Below the pieces are notes generated by a model. The model was not told the origin of the DNA, did not search any database, and saw only the letters and a list, made by a program, of their open reading frames with translations. A DNA stretch of 64,000 bases, from positions 11,483,262-11,547,261 of the forward strand of contig OX421962.1 in NCBI GenBank assembly GCA_949128115.1, written 5' to 3'. The position numbers and the translations under genes were made by a program. This DNA is from Anaspis maculata. Taxonomy: Eukaryota > Arthropoda > Insecta > Coleoptera > Scraptiidae. The stretch's first letter is position 1; each line of letters starts with the position of its first letter. This document shows, piece after piece, positions 29,394 through 40,849 of this stretch.

Positions 29394-31289
29394 TGTAACA
29401 TCCTGGTCATGACGACCAACTGTAAATTTCTGGTCACCGAGCACCATTTGTAAGATTCTGGTCATCACGACAACTATTTTGTAATAATCCTCGTCACTGG
29501 CCCCTTTTTTGTGAGACCCCCTTTCCCTACATTAATTTAATTAAGCTGTGATGCGTCTAATTACCCTAAGTCGTATTTCGTTGTGCCGTAGATTTTATTT
29601 TACCTTTACCTAAGTTATTTAACCCGATTACACCTACCTCAGCTTCACGTCGTGCTAATACCTCAAGCCTACTCTAGTAGTAACCTCACGTTCGTTTTAA
29701 AGGGAATGAATTGAATAAATATTGAAAAATAAACAAAGTCATTTAACCACACCTCTTCTTTATTACAAATTAATCAATCATCGCCAACTTAATTAAATTC
29801 ACCTTAATTATTCATTTTATAATTTCCTGACGTGCTGACATTCAGCTAGCGTTCGGAATTGTTTAATTCAGTTTACATTCGGTTTCTGAAAGAAAAGTAC
29901 ATCCTAATACCGTGTGCAATCCTACGATGAATTTGTTCAACCCTTGCGAATTAATTCCATTCTCATTCTTCCCAATTTTCAGAATTATAAGTGAAGCCAT
30001 TTCCTAGTACACTTGAGTTTAATTCCCTGCATAATTCAATAATCCTTTGTCCAGTTTTCAATTCAACCCTTTCTTCCCTTTCGCCCATTCACCCTGGTAC
30101 GAAGAGAAATCTTTACGGTTTAATTGTACTTAGAGAGAGATTGTTGTTCACCGAGTTTTGTCTTGATCTTTCGAATTTATAGCCATTATTTTAATTATTG
30201 ATCAAATAATTTACATAAAATTTGAGTGTTGACATTCCATAGATTTTATATCCAGCTGGTGCTATAGTTCATAATTTGAAGACTTATCCAGCAGCTCGGT
30301 TTCATGCAGGTTCAATACCATTACACAAATTTACAATATGGAGTACAAGTCATCGCAATGAGCCTCTAATTAATTAGCCTGCAAATTTGATTTTATGTCT
30401 CGTTCATTTCTTATCTTGAAGTGTTTCGAAACGACACTGAATTTTCTTAGCATTACTCAAGGGGTTTCTCTTTGGAAACTCGGCCTCATGCCTTTAAATT
30501 CTTTGTCGCGCGAAAGGGTTAAATATCTTATTCTATGGGGAAAATAACGCGTAATCAAGATTTTGCCCAGATTTGATTTGCATAAATACTGCTAGTGCTT
30601 GTCTCAGCTAATAGAGTCTACAAAATCATGCTCTGTCGGAAGCCAAATCTCTTAAAAGGGTTGCTGAGGTTTCACCCTTTTTCTTGCATCTGGAAGGTAG
30701 TTATCTGAAAACAAGGGGCCGCATTTTAAAAGCTCAGAGCAATTACAAAGAATTCAAATTGGCTTGACGCTTATCATGGCTGTTCAAAAGATCAAACAAA
30801 ACCTACTATCATTTTTTTAAACCAAAACAATTACTTCAATCTCATTTAAACCATTCGCATTCGATTACAATAGAAATCAGACTTGCCTTAATGTTTTCCT
30901 TTCACATCACTGATGTACTACAAATCTATCACAGTGTTTTAGCACTTTTCTTAATTTATTCTTCTTGAAAAATATTAGTTTTCTTCCAGCAAAATACACC
31001 CGGTGTGCTCGACTCTTACCACTCGAATCCCCAGCGTCACTCCCGTCTCTATTCATGGACCCTTCCTGTTACCACACCCCCGTCTCCCGTCACAACCCTC
31101 TGGCCTACCAACGTCGATGCCTGCATGCTTTCCTGCATCCGGTGTCACTCCGATGCTGGCCGGCAAAAATCGATATATTTCGCATTCCTCAACCAAATTT
31201 CTTTCCTTTCCTTTATCGCCCGTAATGCTAATTCTATTCCCAATTATTTCATTCCCCTTTATTTTATAATTCTAAGCCGTTCTGTCACA
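29394..31289 (-). repeat. 5' LTR of the gag-only element
   Basis: Same 1896 bp as the 3' LTR, apparently without differences. Confidence 0.9.
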
Positions 31290-31618
31290 ATGTGGATCGT
31301 CACATCAAATAAAAAGTGTCCAGCGTATTCAAAAACGTGTATGAAGTGTGAAAAAACAAATCATTCCGCCTCACGCCTGTGTAGGTCGTCAAGAAAAAAT
31401 CAAATCAGTGCAGTTTTAAGTCATAATAACTCAAATGATACGACAGAATTCTATGAAGGTAGTACAAATAGTTAGAAAATTGAGCATACTCAAATTAAAA
31501 TGTTAATGTGGGTGGTTGTTCTTGGATAACAAAGTTAACAATTGAAAACAAACAAATCAAATTCAAAATAGATAGCGGAGCTTCAGTTAATCTAATGCCT
31601 GTAAATATGTACAAAAGC

Positions 31619-32060
31619 GTCATACTCAGAACATACACTGGAGTCGGCGTGGGGTGTCCAACAAGGTGATCCACTTGGTCCACTTTGTTTTTGCCTTTCA
31701 ATAGCACCACTAGCAGAAAGTCTCACTGGTACGTTGAATCATCGGTATCTTGATGATGCCACTCTCAGTGGAACCCCAGATTCAGTTTTGCATGACTTGG
31801 AAACCATCGTTACCTCTAAAGATGTATATGGTTTGGAGCTTTACTGGTCAAAATGCGAGCTCATTATCTTGGGAGGGAATAAACAAGAACGTTATCGAAC
31901 GGAGAACAGCTTCAAAAGTTCCGGTCAACAAATCAAACTTGTACAACGTGATGAACTTACTCTTCTCGGAAGTCCGTTAACAGACGAAGCTGCACCTTCT
32001 TTAATTATGAAGAAAACTAAATTAACTAATAATTTAGTTAAGATTAACAAACTACCAAGT
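31619..32060 (+). pseudogene. LINE reverse-transcriptase fragment (YLDD type)
   Basis: Reads GVQQGDPLGPLCFCLSIAPL, then RYLDDATLSG and a thumb-like segment ending in TLLGSPLTDEAAP. These are the RT motifs around the catalytic Asp pair. One frame change lies near 31725. It is wedged between copy B (plus) and copy D (minus), with no LINE 5' or 3' end visible. Confidence 0.65.
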
Positions 32061-33763
32061 AATACCATAGGGTAACCTTTTGTACTTGTACCTCCCAAAA
32101 GATGTACCGAATGTGAAGAGATTTGAACTTTCTTCATCAAGCGGTATTTGATGAAACGCTTGATTTGCATCTAATTCACTAAGAATTTTAGCTCCGGACA
32201 TACGACTTGTTATTTCTTCAAAAGTTGATAATCTGCTATGTTCTCTTTTAATTGATTTGTTTAGATGAAACGGATCAAGGCAGATTCTCAATGAATAGAC
32301 GGGCTTTTTGTCAAGTACCAATGGATTCATCCAATCACTTGGTCCTTTAGCTTTTTCTTTTACTTTACTTCTTTCTGAATTATTTAGCGCCTTTTCGAGA
32401 GGGTCAAGTAAAGCAAATGGTACTTTTCTTATTGGGGTGATCACCGGTTGTGCGTTTGGAATCAAATAATGTGATAGGGTGGATTTATTTCTCCTATTCC
32501 CGATAACAAATCTCAATATTTTTCCATGGCAGTATCCAGGACTGGGCAAAATACTTCGAAAAATGTATTTAAATACAAAATACAAAATACACGATCCAAG
32601 ATAGTCAAAATACAAAATACAAACTACTTCTTGGAATGTCTTTGAAATACAGAATACAAAATACGTATTTTGGAAAACTAAGAAATTCCAAAATACAAAA
32701 TACAACCTGGAGTATTCCAAATACAAAATACAAAATACATTCTTATTGCGTATTTCAACCATTTTATTGGAAAAACCGTGTAATGCAAGTATTTCAATAA
32801 GACCATCACTTCATTGGTTCAGTCGCAACAATAAGTAAATTATTATGAACTATGAAAAGACAAATAAAATAAACACAAAGTGAAGAAAACTTCACATTCG
32901 AATCTATTCCTTACTTCATTCATCAATTCTTCAAAATAACAAATGTTGATTTCCTTTGGGAACAACCAGCTTCTCGAAAATATTGTCCGACATCCGACAT
33001 GGAACCTCTCGTGGCTGACAGCAGGATGCACTTACCAGTAAACAGTAAAACGTAAAACGTAAAAGATCCAATCGAACTCATTATCGATCCCAGATAGTGT
33101 GCAAAAGCAAGAAATGTCAATGAGGTGAATATAGTATTACCAGAATGCTGCAATACGCCGATGATATTGTAATACTATTAGACTAGGCTAGATCCCTGAA
33201 AAGTGACATGCAAAGGGCATTTCATATATCATTTGGGAAACAAGACATTTTGGGATATACGAATCGCGCTGAATATGGAAATCTCTGTTGGCACCTCGAA
33301 ATTTCGACTCTAAGGCCCCCAGGGCCCCAATTTTGATATTTCTTTGGTTTTCAAAAGTTCATGATGTTTTGCATTCAACCTGTCGTAACTCAAAAACCAC
33401 TGGAGGCAGAGCGCAGATTTTTACAGTTTTGTAATTTAGAATCATTTCCAAACCTCCACGCCAAATTTCTTCGTCTCAAGTTTGATAACTACCTCTTCAA
33501 ACAGCAAAAACCACCAAGAAGTTCGAAATGCAAGAGATACCGACACCAAAACTTTGACCTGTGGGGACCTATATCAATCATTCAAAATAAGTTTATACAT
33601 ATACGAGACAATATGTAGAGAATACCCCAAGGAAGTTTTTGCGAAGTGGACGTTGCAAAATATCTTTTGGTTATCAAGTTATGATTTTTTTAGAGCCGAC
33701 ATCGAAAATTACGCGCGGTATCGGGTGACCGGATAGTGATCGGCCGCGCCGCGCCGACAGCGT

Positions 33764-35894
33764 CAAGGGCTGGTCATCGCCATACATGAGATATTTTGTT
33801 TATTTTGATTATACTGTATTACATGAGCTATCACATATCGATCTCCATTCATTTTATCTGACCAACGGCCGTTTTGTTGATGTTTTTAGTAGCAAATATC
33901 AGTTAAATTGGAGATTTTCAACATTTAATTGTAATATGCTAATAGGTATGTAACATTATACCTAGGGATGCAAAAAGACTTCATCAGTCAATGGAACGAT
34001 AATTTCATGCCAAACTGAGCTTCTTTCCAATACATTACATCACTGGCACTGTCCCCTACAGAGCACATTTTTATGTAAGGTTGTCCTGTTTTTCTGCACC
34101 GACATAATTTGTCTTTGCACAGGGTCTTTCAGCCGCATTTTATGGTCTCTGTGGTTGTAATTTTATGAGATTTTATGAGTTCAACAATTCACCAAAGACT
34201 GCTATTGCCTTTTTTTTTAACAAGTTTTCTTCAATCAATCTGATAGGTCTGAAAAGTATGATATTTGAGTGGGAAATTGACTTTTATCTGGTTTAGTTGG
34301 TCTAAAAAGAAGGAGTCCAAAATCAGTTCTTCATCTGATGATATAATTGAGTCGAAAATGAACTCCTAATCTGATAGGTCTAAGAATACTTGAGTCAAAA
34401 ATAGACTCCTCATCTGGTGGATCTGTAAAAAAGCATGATAGGTACTTGGTCAAAAATTGACTCCTTGTCTGGAGGCGCTAAAAAGAGGGATGATATACCT
34501 GAGTCAAAAATAGACTCATTATCTGATGGGTCTGAAAAGAAGGAGAATGCTTGAGTCGAAAATCATTTGCTTATGTATCTGATGGGTCTTGAAAGAGTGG
34601 TGGTGTGAAAAATTAACTTTTTATCTGGTGGGTCTGAAAAGAAGGAGGATGCTCGAGTCAAGAACTCAAAAATAGACTCTATATCTATATCTGGTGTCTA
34701 GTCAAAAAGAAACTCCTCAACTGACGGATCTGAAAAAAAAATCCTCAAGTCAAAAACAGACTTAGGCGGAGACTTTTTATAAGCTGACTAAACCCACCCT
34801 AAATATCCACAAGCTGACCACCATAATGGTATAAAACATCTTAGCTCAAGCCTGTGTTTGAATAAGCATGGTCTTAAGACTCAAGACCACCTTATAGGTA
34901 CTTACTTAAGGTCTGACTACGATACGGGCCTATATCTATGTAAAAAAGAAGAATGATACTTTTACAAAAAAGCATTTCCTTATAAGGTGGGCCTGAGAAG
35001 AACGACGATACTTGAGATAAAATGAATTTCTTCTCTGGTGAGTCCAAAAAGAAGAGGGACCTTCGAGTAAAAAATCGGTTCTTCATCTGGTGGATCTGTA
35101 AAGAAGGATGATACCTAATCAAAAATTAGCTCCTTGTTTGGTGACGCTAAAAAGAAGGATGATACCTACTTGAGTCAAAAATCAGTTTATTATCTGATAT
35201 ATGGATCCAAAAAGAGAAATACTTGAGTGAAAAATGAGCTTTTTATCTGGCGGGTCTGAAAAGAAGGAGGATACTTGCGTAAAAAATCAGCTCTTGTCTG
35301 ATGAGTCTAAGGATGATACTTGGGTCGAAAAAGAACTCTTGCTGAAATATATTGTCGGTGAGTCGGCGGGTCGGTGAAATGACCTGTCGTTGAATTGGTA
35401 AGTCGCTGAAATATCCTGTCGGTGAATCGGCCAGTCGGTGATTATTGTCCTGTCGGCGAATTGGCGATTCGGTGAGTTGGGTGACGGTGAAATGTCCGTA
35501 TCCCGGTTTTACATTCAGTGCAAAGTGAAGCAAAAAGAATTACTGCGGTCACTGCTAGATAAATGTATTGCATTGTATGTCTCATGTCTATTCTGTTTCG
35601 AAGAAAGTGTACCAGCTAAGTGCTGAAGCTCTTTTTTCAAAATTAGTAGAGCTCCCTTTGTGTGAATAAGTGGTGTGATCGAGTTATTTTTGGATCTAAA
35701 TACAAGTATATACCTACTCACATAATATAACATTTCAAACAATAAAAATCTCTAATCTTTATCGATAAGTATTCACCACTGAAAACAGAAACGAAACGAC
35801 TATTGGTCAAATTATTTGAAAAGGAATGAATATGCATTACAAAATTTAATCCAAAGAAATACAATTTCTCATGTATAGCAAGGACCAGCCCTTG
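33764..35894. mobile_element. 2.1-kb TIR element in the foldback's left arm
   Basis: Inverted ends CAAGGGCTGGTC...ATACATGAG bound a block absent from the right arm of the foldback. The TIR resembles hAT, but no clean 8-bp duplication is left. Its interior is mostly tandem repeats and a GTCGGTGA-rich stretch. Confidence 0.65.
34250..35335 (+). repeat. Diverged ~55-bp tandem repeat
   Basis: About 18 units with the pattern TGGGTCTGAAAAGAAGG..GATACTTGAGTCAAAAAT..ACTCCTTATCTG. A different array of GTCGGTGAATCGG-type units follows at 35345-35500. Confidence 0.75.
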
Positions 35895-38696
35895 CCGCTT
35901 AGTCCGGATGCTAGTTGAAAGTACCTTGCATTTTTTGATGAGAATTTGCCACTCGGTGAAAATGTTCTTTGCATCGTACTCTTCCGATCCAAAAAGGTAG
36001 CCATCAGCGCCATCCATGCCAGCGGCGTATACAGGGTGATACAGAAAAAAAAAGTTGAAAAATTACATTCGATTAACCGAAACATGTGGAGACGTGTCAC
36101 TCACCACATACATTTACTATTTTATGCTTATGAAGTCGCAACAAACTGTTCTTGATTACCTTGAACCGTCTTCGGAATATAGGGGAAAACCAGAAAAAAA
36201 CAAAACACTTTTTTTTCCATAAATAAGTGATTCTTCGAGATATTGACACAATACTTGGTATTTCTACAAAAAGTAATGTCAGAAATAATATGAGCTGGGT
36301 AGCCAATTTTTAAGCCAACTATTTCCAGAAATACGATTGTCAAATTTTTTTTCTCTTGAGCACCATCTTGAATCTGCCCTGTGAGGCATCGTTGAAAAAG
36401 TGATTGGTTATTATAATAATGGTAACATGAAATCATTGCATCGCAAAAACAACCTCCTCATCATAATTTAGTGACCTCTTCGGCGAAAAAGAATTGTCAT
36501 TCACGTATTTTTTGGCTCTTCAAAGCTTTAGTGCCCATGATGGCATTTGCAACATCTGGAATGGTAAAATATATTATGCATTATGAACCTTGATGTACTT
36601 TGAGGTAGCCTACCAAGTTTCACCATCATCAATTGAGAGGTTTGTTCTTAAAAGCTGTTTGAACAAAATTTGTGTCGTTTTTTTAATGAAAAATACAAAA
36701 TATTGGGTCTCTCACCCTCACTTGATCCCTCACTGAGGATAGCCTGAAACCGAAAGTCTCCGAATTTTTCATGATAATGGTTCAGTGGGAAGTGCTCTTC
36801 AATGTTTAGTTTTCAAAAATTGCATAGTGGCGTTCAGATTTCAGACAGAGAGCGACAAAGAAGTTCATGCAGTAAAAAAAGACATAAATTACAGTCGAGA
36901 AAAAACTAGTCCAGAGCTAGACTTTAAGCAGTCTGGAGACCTTGCTTTTCATAACATAAATGTGCAATTTGGTACACTGTTAGAGCTTTAAGTTAGTAAT
37001 GTTCCAAGCCTTTTACCCACGCTTGAGAGTATTACAGAACCTGTGTATTGCGGGAAGCCTATCTAAAAGGGACATTTCCAGGATTTTTCCGTTGCATTGA
37101 AAGCTGTGTCTTTTTTCACTGCATGAACTTCTTTGTCGCTCTCTGTCTGGAATCTGAACGCAACTATGCAGATTTTGACAACTACACATTGAAAAGCAGT
37201 TCTCAGTGAACCATTAGCATGAAAATTTTGGAGACTTTCGGTTTCAGGCTTTTCTCAACGAGGGATCAAATAAGGGTGGAAGATACAATATTTTAAATTT
37301 TCCATAAAAAAATCAAACAAATTTTGTTCAAACAGCTTTTGAGAACAAACCTTTCGATTGATGTTTGCAAAACTTGGTAGGCTACCTCAAAGTACATCAC
37401 GGTTCATAATGCGTAACATATTTTATCATTCCTGATGTTGCAAATGCCATCATGGGCACTAAAGCTTTGAAGAGCCAGAAAATACGTGAATGACAATTCT
37501 TTACTGCCGAAGAGGTCACTAAATTATGATGAGGAGGTTGTTTTTGCGATGCAATGATTCCATGTTACCATTATTATAATAACCAATCACTTTTTCAACG
37601 ATGCCTCACAGGGCAGATTCAAGATGGTGCTCAAGAGGAAAAAAAAGTTGATAATCGTATTTCTGGAAACAGTTGGCTTAGGAATTGGCTACCCAACTCA
37701 TATCATTTTTAACATTACTTTTTGTAGAAATACCAAGTATTGTGTCAATCACTCTAAGAATCACTTATTTATGGGAAAAAGAGTGTTTTTGTTTTTTTTT
37801 TTCTGTTTTTCCCCTATATTCCAAAGACGGTTCAAGGTAATCAAGGACGGTTTACTGTGACTTCATGAACATAAAACAGCTAATGTATGTGGTAAATTGA
37901 ACGTCTCCACATGCTTCGGTTATTCAAATATAATTTTCCAACTTTTTTTTTCTGTTTCACCCTGTATACGCTGCCGGCATGGATGGCGCTGATGGCTACC
38001 TTTCTGGATTGGAAGAGTATGATGCAAAGAACCTTTCCACCGAGTGGCATCTTCTCATCAAAAAATGCAAGGTTAATCCCATTTTATGCAACTAGCATCC
38101 GGACTAGCTGTCGACGCGGCCGGCCGATCGCCATACGGGCACCCGATACCGCGCGTCATTTTCGATGTCGGTTTTAAAAAAATCATAACTTGACAACCGA
38201 AAGATATTTTACGACGTCCACTTCGCAAAAACTTCCTTGGGGTATTCTCTACATATTGTCTCATACATGTATGAACTTATTTTGAATAATTGATTGAGGT
38301 CCCCACAGGTCAAAGTTTTTGTGTCGGTATCTCTTGCATTTTGGACTTCTTGGTGATTTTTGCTGTTTGAAGAGGTAATTGTCAAACTTGAGGAGGAGAA
38401 ATTTGGCATGGAGGTTTGGAAATGATTTGAAATTACAGAGCTGAAAAAATCTGCGCTTCAACTCCCGTGGTTTTTGAGTTATAGCAGGTTGAATGCAAAA
38501 CATTATGAACACTTGGAAACTAACGAAAAATCAAAATTGGGGCCCTGGGGGCCTTAGAGTCAAAATTTCGAGGTGCCAACAGAGGTTTTCATGTTCAGCG
38601 CGATTCGTATACTTCAAAATGTCTTGTTTCCCAACTGATATGAAATGCCTTTTGAAACGTTAAGGAAGCGCTTTTATGAAAAATTAGCCTAGACTA

Positions 38697-39865
38697 TATC
38701 GGACTCGCCGGTATCCTTGCAGAAAAACCTTGTTGTTCTTAGTGACTACTGCAGTAAAATGAAGTTGTGTCTTAACCCTAATAAATCAAAGATTGTCATT
38801 TTTAGGAGAGGAGCGAATATTAAAGAGCAGACTTTCCTGTTCAACAAAAAGAAGATTGAAGTTGTGCAACAATATGAGTATTTAGGAGTGATTTTTCATT
38901 TTAACGGTTCTTTCAACGAGCATGTAAAATATGTTACAACAAAAAGCAACACTACGGGAGGAATAATTAGGAATACGATCAGCAAGAGCAACATAACCAA
39001 TTGGGATAGCATCACAAAATTGTATAACAGTACAGTTGTTCCTACCTTTGCCTACTGTAGTGCAGTGTGGGGTGTCAAGCACATAAACGAGCTTGAGAAG
39101 ATACAGCTCAACTTTTTTAAAAATCTATTTTACTTGAAACGTAACACAGCTGGTCACATCGTTAGGGTAGAATTAGGTATTCAAAAAACATTTGCCATTC
39201 TGATAAAGGAAGTCCTACTTTATGTTAAAAAAGTGTGCCAAATGCCCGTGAGAAGACTGCCAAACCGTGCGCTGCAGAGATTATCCAGGCTTCACAAAAT
39301 GGGAACTGTAAAAAAATTCAATTGGGTTAGTCAAACTTTGGATGTTATCGAGTCATTAGGGGTATCATTTGGCGTCGACGGCTTTCTCACTATGGACGAT
39401 GAAAAAATAGATACTATCTTAACACAGGTGGAGAAAGGATGCTGGGACTCCGACTGGAATAGAATCTTGCTTTCTGTCTATAATCCCCACTATAAATACA
39501 TCAACTCAATTTCACACCAGCACCAACTGTACAGGACTAGTGTGCCATTCTACCTGAAAAGACTCTACTTGCAGCTTCGCACCTCAATTGACACGATGAT
39601 GCGATTATACTTTGGTGGGGTGACATACGGTATTGATGCGGGAAAGAGATGTACCATATGTAACCTCGATCGGGATGAGACGTTGGAGCACATCCTATAT
39701 GTTTGCCCGATTTATGAGGAATTCAGAGGAGGAATTAGGGGATGTGACAGGGATGTGGTTTCGCTTCTCATGAGCACTGAGAATGAAGTGATGAAGGCCG
39801 TTCACCGATATCTGCACCAAAGTTTGCGACTGAGAGCTTTTGTTCTGGGGGAGGGGGAGTGGTGA
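38697..39865 (+). pseudogene. LINE pol C-terminal part
   Basis: About 390 open codons from the palm to the end: KSKIVIFRRG, the YLGVIF thumb motif, then a C-terminal domain with a CCHC-like finger (CTICNLDRDETLEHILYVC). This is the non-LTR pol type of the Jockey/I group. There is no initiator codon of its own; the 5' side is lost and the palm is cut by the foldback. Confidence 0.8.
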
Positions 39866-40849
39866 CCGGCGATCAGTGGTTCCGTGCTGACTTGGGCGTC
39901 CTGGAGGTGTTTTCTTTTTTTTTCTGAATCAGAGTGTTTCAACTTTATTTTGTTGTAATTATGTTTGTTTGGAAATGCTATTTTGTTCTGTGTTGTTATT
40001 ATTTATTTATAAGAACTATAATCTATATTTATGTTAATGTCCTTTTTCTACGAAAATGCTGTTTTATTTCCGAGCTCTTTGCTCAAAAAATCTGTAAATT
40101 TTAAGAGCAATAAATTACAATTACAATTACAATTACAATTAGTATTACCAGAACAATTTCAGCCCGAACAGACAAAAGAGCATGGGAAACAAATGTATTT
40201 AAAATACAAAATACGAAATACTAGCTGCCTGAACTATTCCAAAATACAAAATACAAATACTTTTCAATCAAATGTATTTAGATACAAAATACAAAATACT
40301 TAAATGTATTTGAAATACGTATTTCAAATACTTGTATTTGAAATACCGCCCAGCCCTGGCAGTATCTCTTGTATGTCGAATATTATGCACCTGAACTTCA
40401 TTCTCATTGATACACGACGTATCTGTATTTTGGATGAGTTTCAGCTTCATGCACGTTGGTAAACCTAAAAGAGGTTCTGAATTGCTTTCAACTACATAGA
40501 ATTAATTGAGATTTTTTTCATTTTCAATTGAACAAATTGTTTCACATGTTCCAACTACAGTGATTTGATTTCCTGTGTATGAAGTTAGTTTTAATTTAGG
40601 AGTTTGCAATGCATTCATTGGCAATTTCAAAACGTTTTTGTACATATTTGAAGGCATTAGATTCACTGAAGCTCCGCTATCTATTTTGAATTTGATTTGT
40701 TTATTTTTAATTGCTAACTTTGTTATCCAGGAACAACCACCCGCATTAACATTTTTAATTTGAGTATGCTCATTTTTCTGACTATTAATACTACCTACAT
40801 AGAATTCTGTCGTATCATTTGAATTAATATGACTTCTAGTCCACATACC

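Larger units (their letters stand above)
25080..31289 (-). mobile_element. Gag-only LTR retroelement with 1896-bp LTRs
   Basis: Two LTRs of exactly 1896 bp (25080-26975 and 29394-31289) appear identical, frame the element and are flanked by ATGT (25076-25079, 31290-31293). Copy C shows the single ATGT at the empty site. The element runs on the minus strand: primer site, leader, one gag gene, polypurine tract. The 2418-bp interior has no protease, RT or integrase, so it is non-autonomous and recent. Ty3/Gypsy ancestry is likely from the gag and the 4-bp duplication. Confidence 0.9.
23778..31618 (+). mobile_element. Ty3/Gypsy copy B, interrupted and 3'-truncated
   Basis: 5' LTR 23778-23924, leader, gag and zinc-knuckle region up to 25079; then a foreign LTR element (25080-31289); resuming at 31290 with zinc knuckle and protease (DSGASVNLM) until about 31618, where LINE sequence begins. 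A MITE sits at 24622-24933. It occupies the same place as copy C in the duplicated block, so B and C are copies by segmental duplication rather than two insertions. Confidence 0.85.
33179..38696. mobile_element. 5.5-kb foldback element inside the LINE
   Basis: Two arms of about 1.6 kb are near-complete inverted copies (for example GGGCCCCAATTTTGAT at 33320 against ATCAAAATTGGGGCCC at 38530). They meet around a spacer near 36890-37105. Outer ends are TAG(A/T)CTAGGCTA. TAT is duplicated (33176-33178, 38697-38699); removing the element rejoins the LINE RT in frame. The left arm carries a further 2.1-kb insertion. No transposase found. Confidence 0.85.
33146..40139 (+). mobile_element. 5'-truncated LINE, split by a foldback element
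   Basis: Starts inside the RT palm (LQYADDIVIL at 33147-33178), resumes at 38700 with DSPVSLQKNL and runs to a (ACAATT)n tail ending near 40139. A 14-bp duplication TAGTATTACCAGAA flanks it (33132-33145, 40140-40153). The 5' truncation and the long duplication are typical of target-primed reverse transcription. Confidence 0.87.
32537..40358. mobile_element. hAT-type non-autonomous element (outer shell)
   Basis: Ends CAGGACTGGGC and GCCCAGCCCTG with a perfect 8-bp duplication GCAGTATC (32529-32536, 40359-40366), both hallmarks of hAT. About 0.8 kb remains after removing the LINE nest. Its subterminal parts are packed with AAATACAAAATAC-type repeats in both directions. No transposase. Confidence 0.85.
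32064..40833 (-). mobile_element. Ty3/Gypsy copy D, fragment hosting a five-layer nest
   Basis: The left part (32064-32536) reads the start of RT on the minus strand (LRICLDPFHLNKSI, LDANQAFHQIPLDE, KRLPYGIT). The right part (40359-40833) reads the protease region (FKIDSGASVNLM). Between them sits a hAT-type element with later insertions. Alignment to copy C fixes both joins. Confidence 0.85.

Noticed and set aside
35438..37000. Short frames in the foldback arms
   Set aside because: They mirror each other because the arms are inverted copies; none shows a transposase or other domain.
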